A model generated the notes under the pieces. The model did no database searches and was not told where the DNA came from. It was given only the letters and a program-made list of their open reading frames with translations. Both the position numbers and the translations under genes were made by a program. Positions 6,140 to 6,294 of a stretch of DNA of 6,294 nucleotides are shown piece after piece. This stretch comes from Candidatus Thiodictyon intracellulare. Its GTDB lineage: Bacteria > Pseudomonadota > Gammaproteobacteria > Chromatiales > Chromatiaceae. The stretch covers positions 1 through 6,294 of the forward strand of contig JADNEJ010000620.1 in assembly GCA_016292295.1 (NCBI GenBank). The letters run 5' to 3'. Each line of letters opens with the position of its first letter. Positions within the stretch are counted from its first letter, which is position 1.

Positions 6140-6294
6140 ACTCAGCTAATGCCAAATTTTCGGTTTCCTCACCGACCGATTATTTCAAATTTCTCCGCCA
6201 GCAAGGAGCGCAAATCGCCCTGGCAAATCGCCCTGGTATTCACCCGGGTTGCTGAAGAAGTCTGCGCAGGCTTTGCGAAACCCGTCAAATGATT
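6140..6294. other. Unrecognised sequence after the MBOAT truncation, possible IS end
   Basis: MBOAT homology stops at about 6139. The following 155 bases contain a 13-bp tandem repeat (6211-6236) and short open frames with no recognisable motif. From about 6245, GGGTTGCTGAAGAAGTC resembles the terminal repeats of some IS families whose ends read like GGGTT-TGAAAAAGTC, so an insertion sequence may begin here and continue outside the window. This is a resemblance from memory, not a proven match. Confidence 0.3.
6211..6236 (+). repeat. 13-bp tandem duplication
   Basis: CAAATCGCCCTGG occurs twice in direct succession. Confidence 0.95.

Noticed and set aside
6211..6236. Relation between the 13-bp tandem unit and the inverted ends of the small insertion (both contain CAAATC and CGCCC)
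   Set aside because: The shared stretch is short and broken by one base; it is easily due to chance.

Overview
The window looks like a GC-rich accessory stretch of a gammaproteobacterial chromosome. IS66- and IS630-type remnants, a hexanucleotide intergenic repeat and an MBOAT gene would fit a purple sulfur bacterium (Chromatiaceae) or relative, but no marker gene proves the taxonomy. Only one gene, the fused hisHF, looks fully intact; almost everything else is mobile DNA or decaying genes.

Layout. Positions 1-49 hold the first 16 codons of a minus-strand gene that leaves the window. Positions 119-413 plus 1775-1790 are the 5' part of an IS630-family transposase gene (minus strand), split after codon 5 by an IS66-type element at 414-1774. 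The IS66 element has 19-bp terminal inverted repeats, a near-perfect 8-bp target duplication, and a single tnpC-like gene wrecked by stops, frameshifts and an internal deletion. Positions 1791-2396 are non-coding, with an AT-rich island at about 1840-1995. Positions 2397-3998 encode a 533-residue imidazole glycerol phosphate synthase in which the HisH glutaminase and HisF cyclase are fused in one chain, with the sequence style of eukaryotic HIS7.

Positions 3999-4382 form a repeat-rich spacer: a nested inverted repeat (4017-4172) with a strong central hairpin, then (GTTGTC)5 followed by an inverted GACAAC tract. Positions 4383-5232 are a ClpP/SppA-fold lipoprotein gene (COG3904-like), frameshifted by a 7-bp tandem duplication. 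Twenty-five bases later, at 5258-6139, starts an AlgI-like MBOAT O-acyltransferase pseudogene with three stop codons, a +1 frameshift, a 130-bp MITE-like insertion that keeps the frame, and an 8-bp tandem duplication. The gene breaks off before the catalytic half. Positions 6140-6294 carry unrecognised sequence with a 13-bp tandem duplication and a possible IS end.

How the parts relate. The lipoprotein and MBOAT genes look like a former two-gene unit for envelope or exopolysaccharide acylation, now dead. HisHF would carry out the fifth step of histidine synthesis and sits away from other his genes. The most notable items are the eukaryote-like HisHF fusion, the nested IS insertion with a reconstructable target gene, the small in-frame MITE-like element, and three independent short tandem duplications within 1.5 kb.
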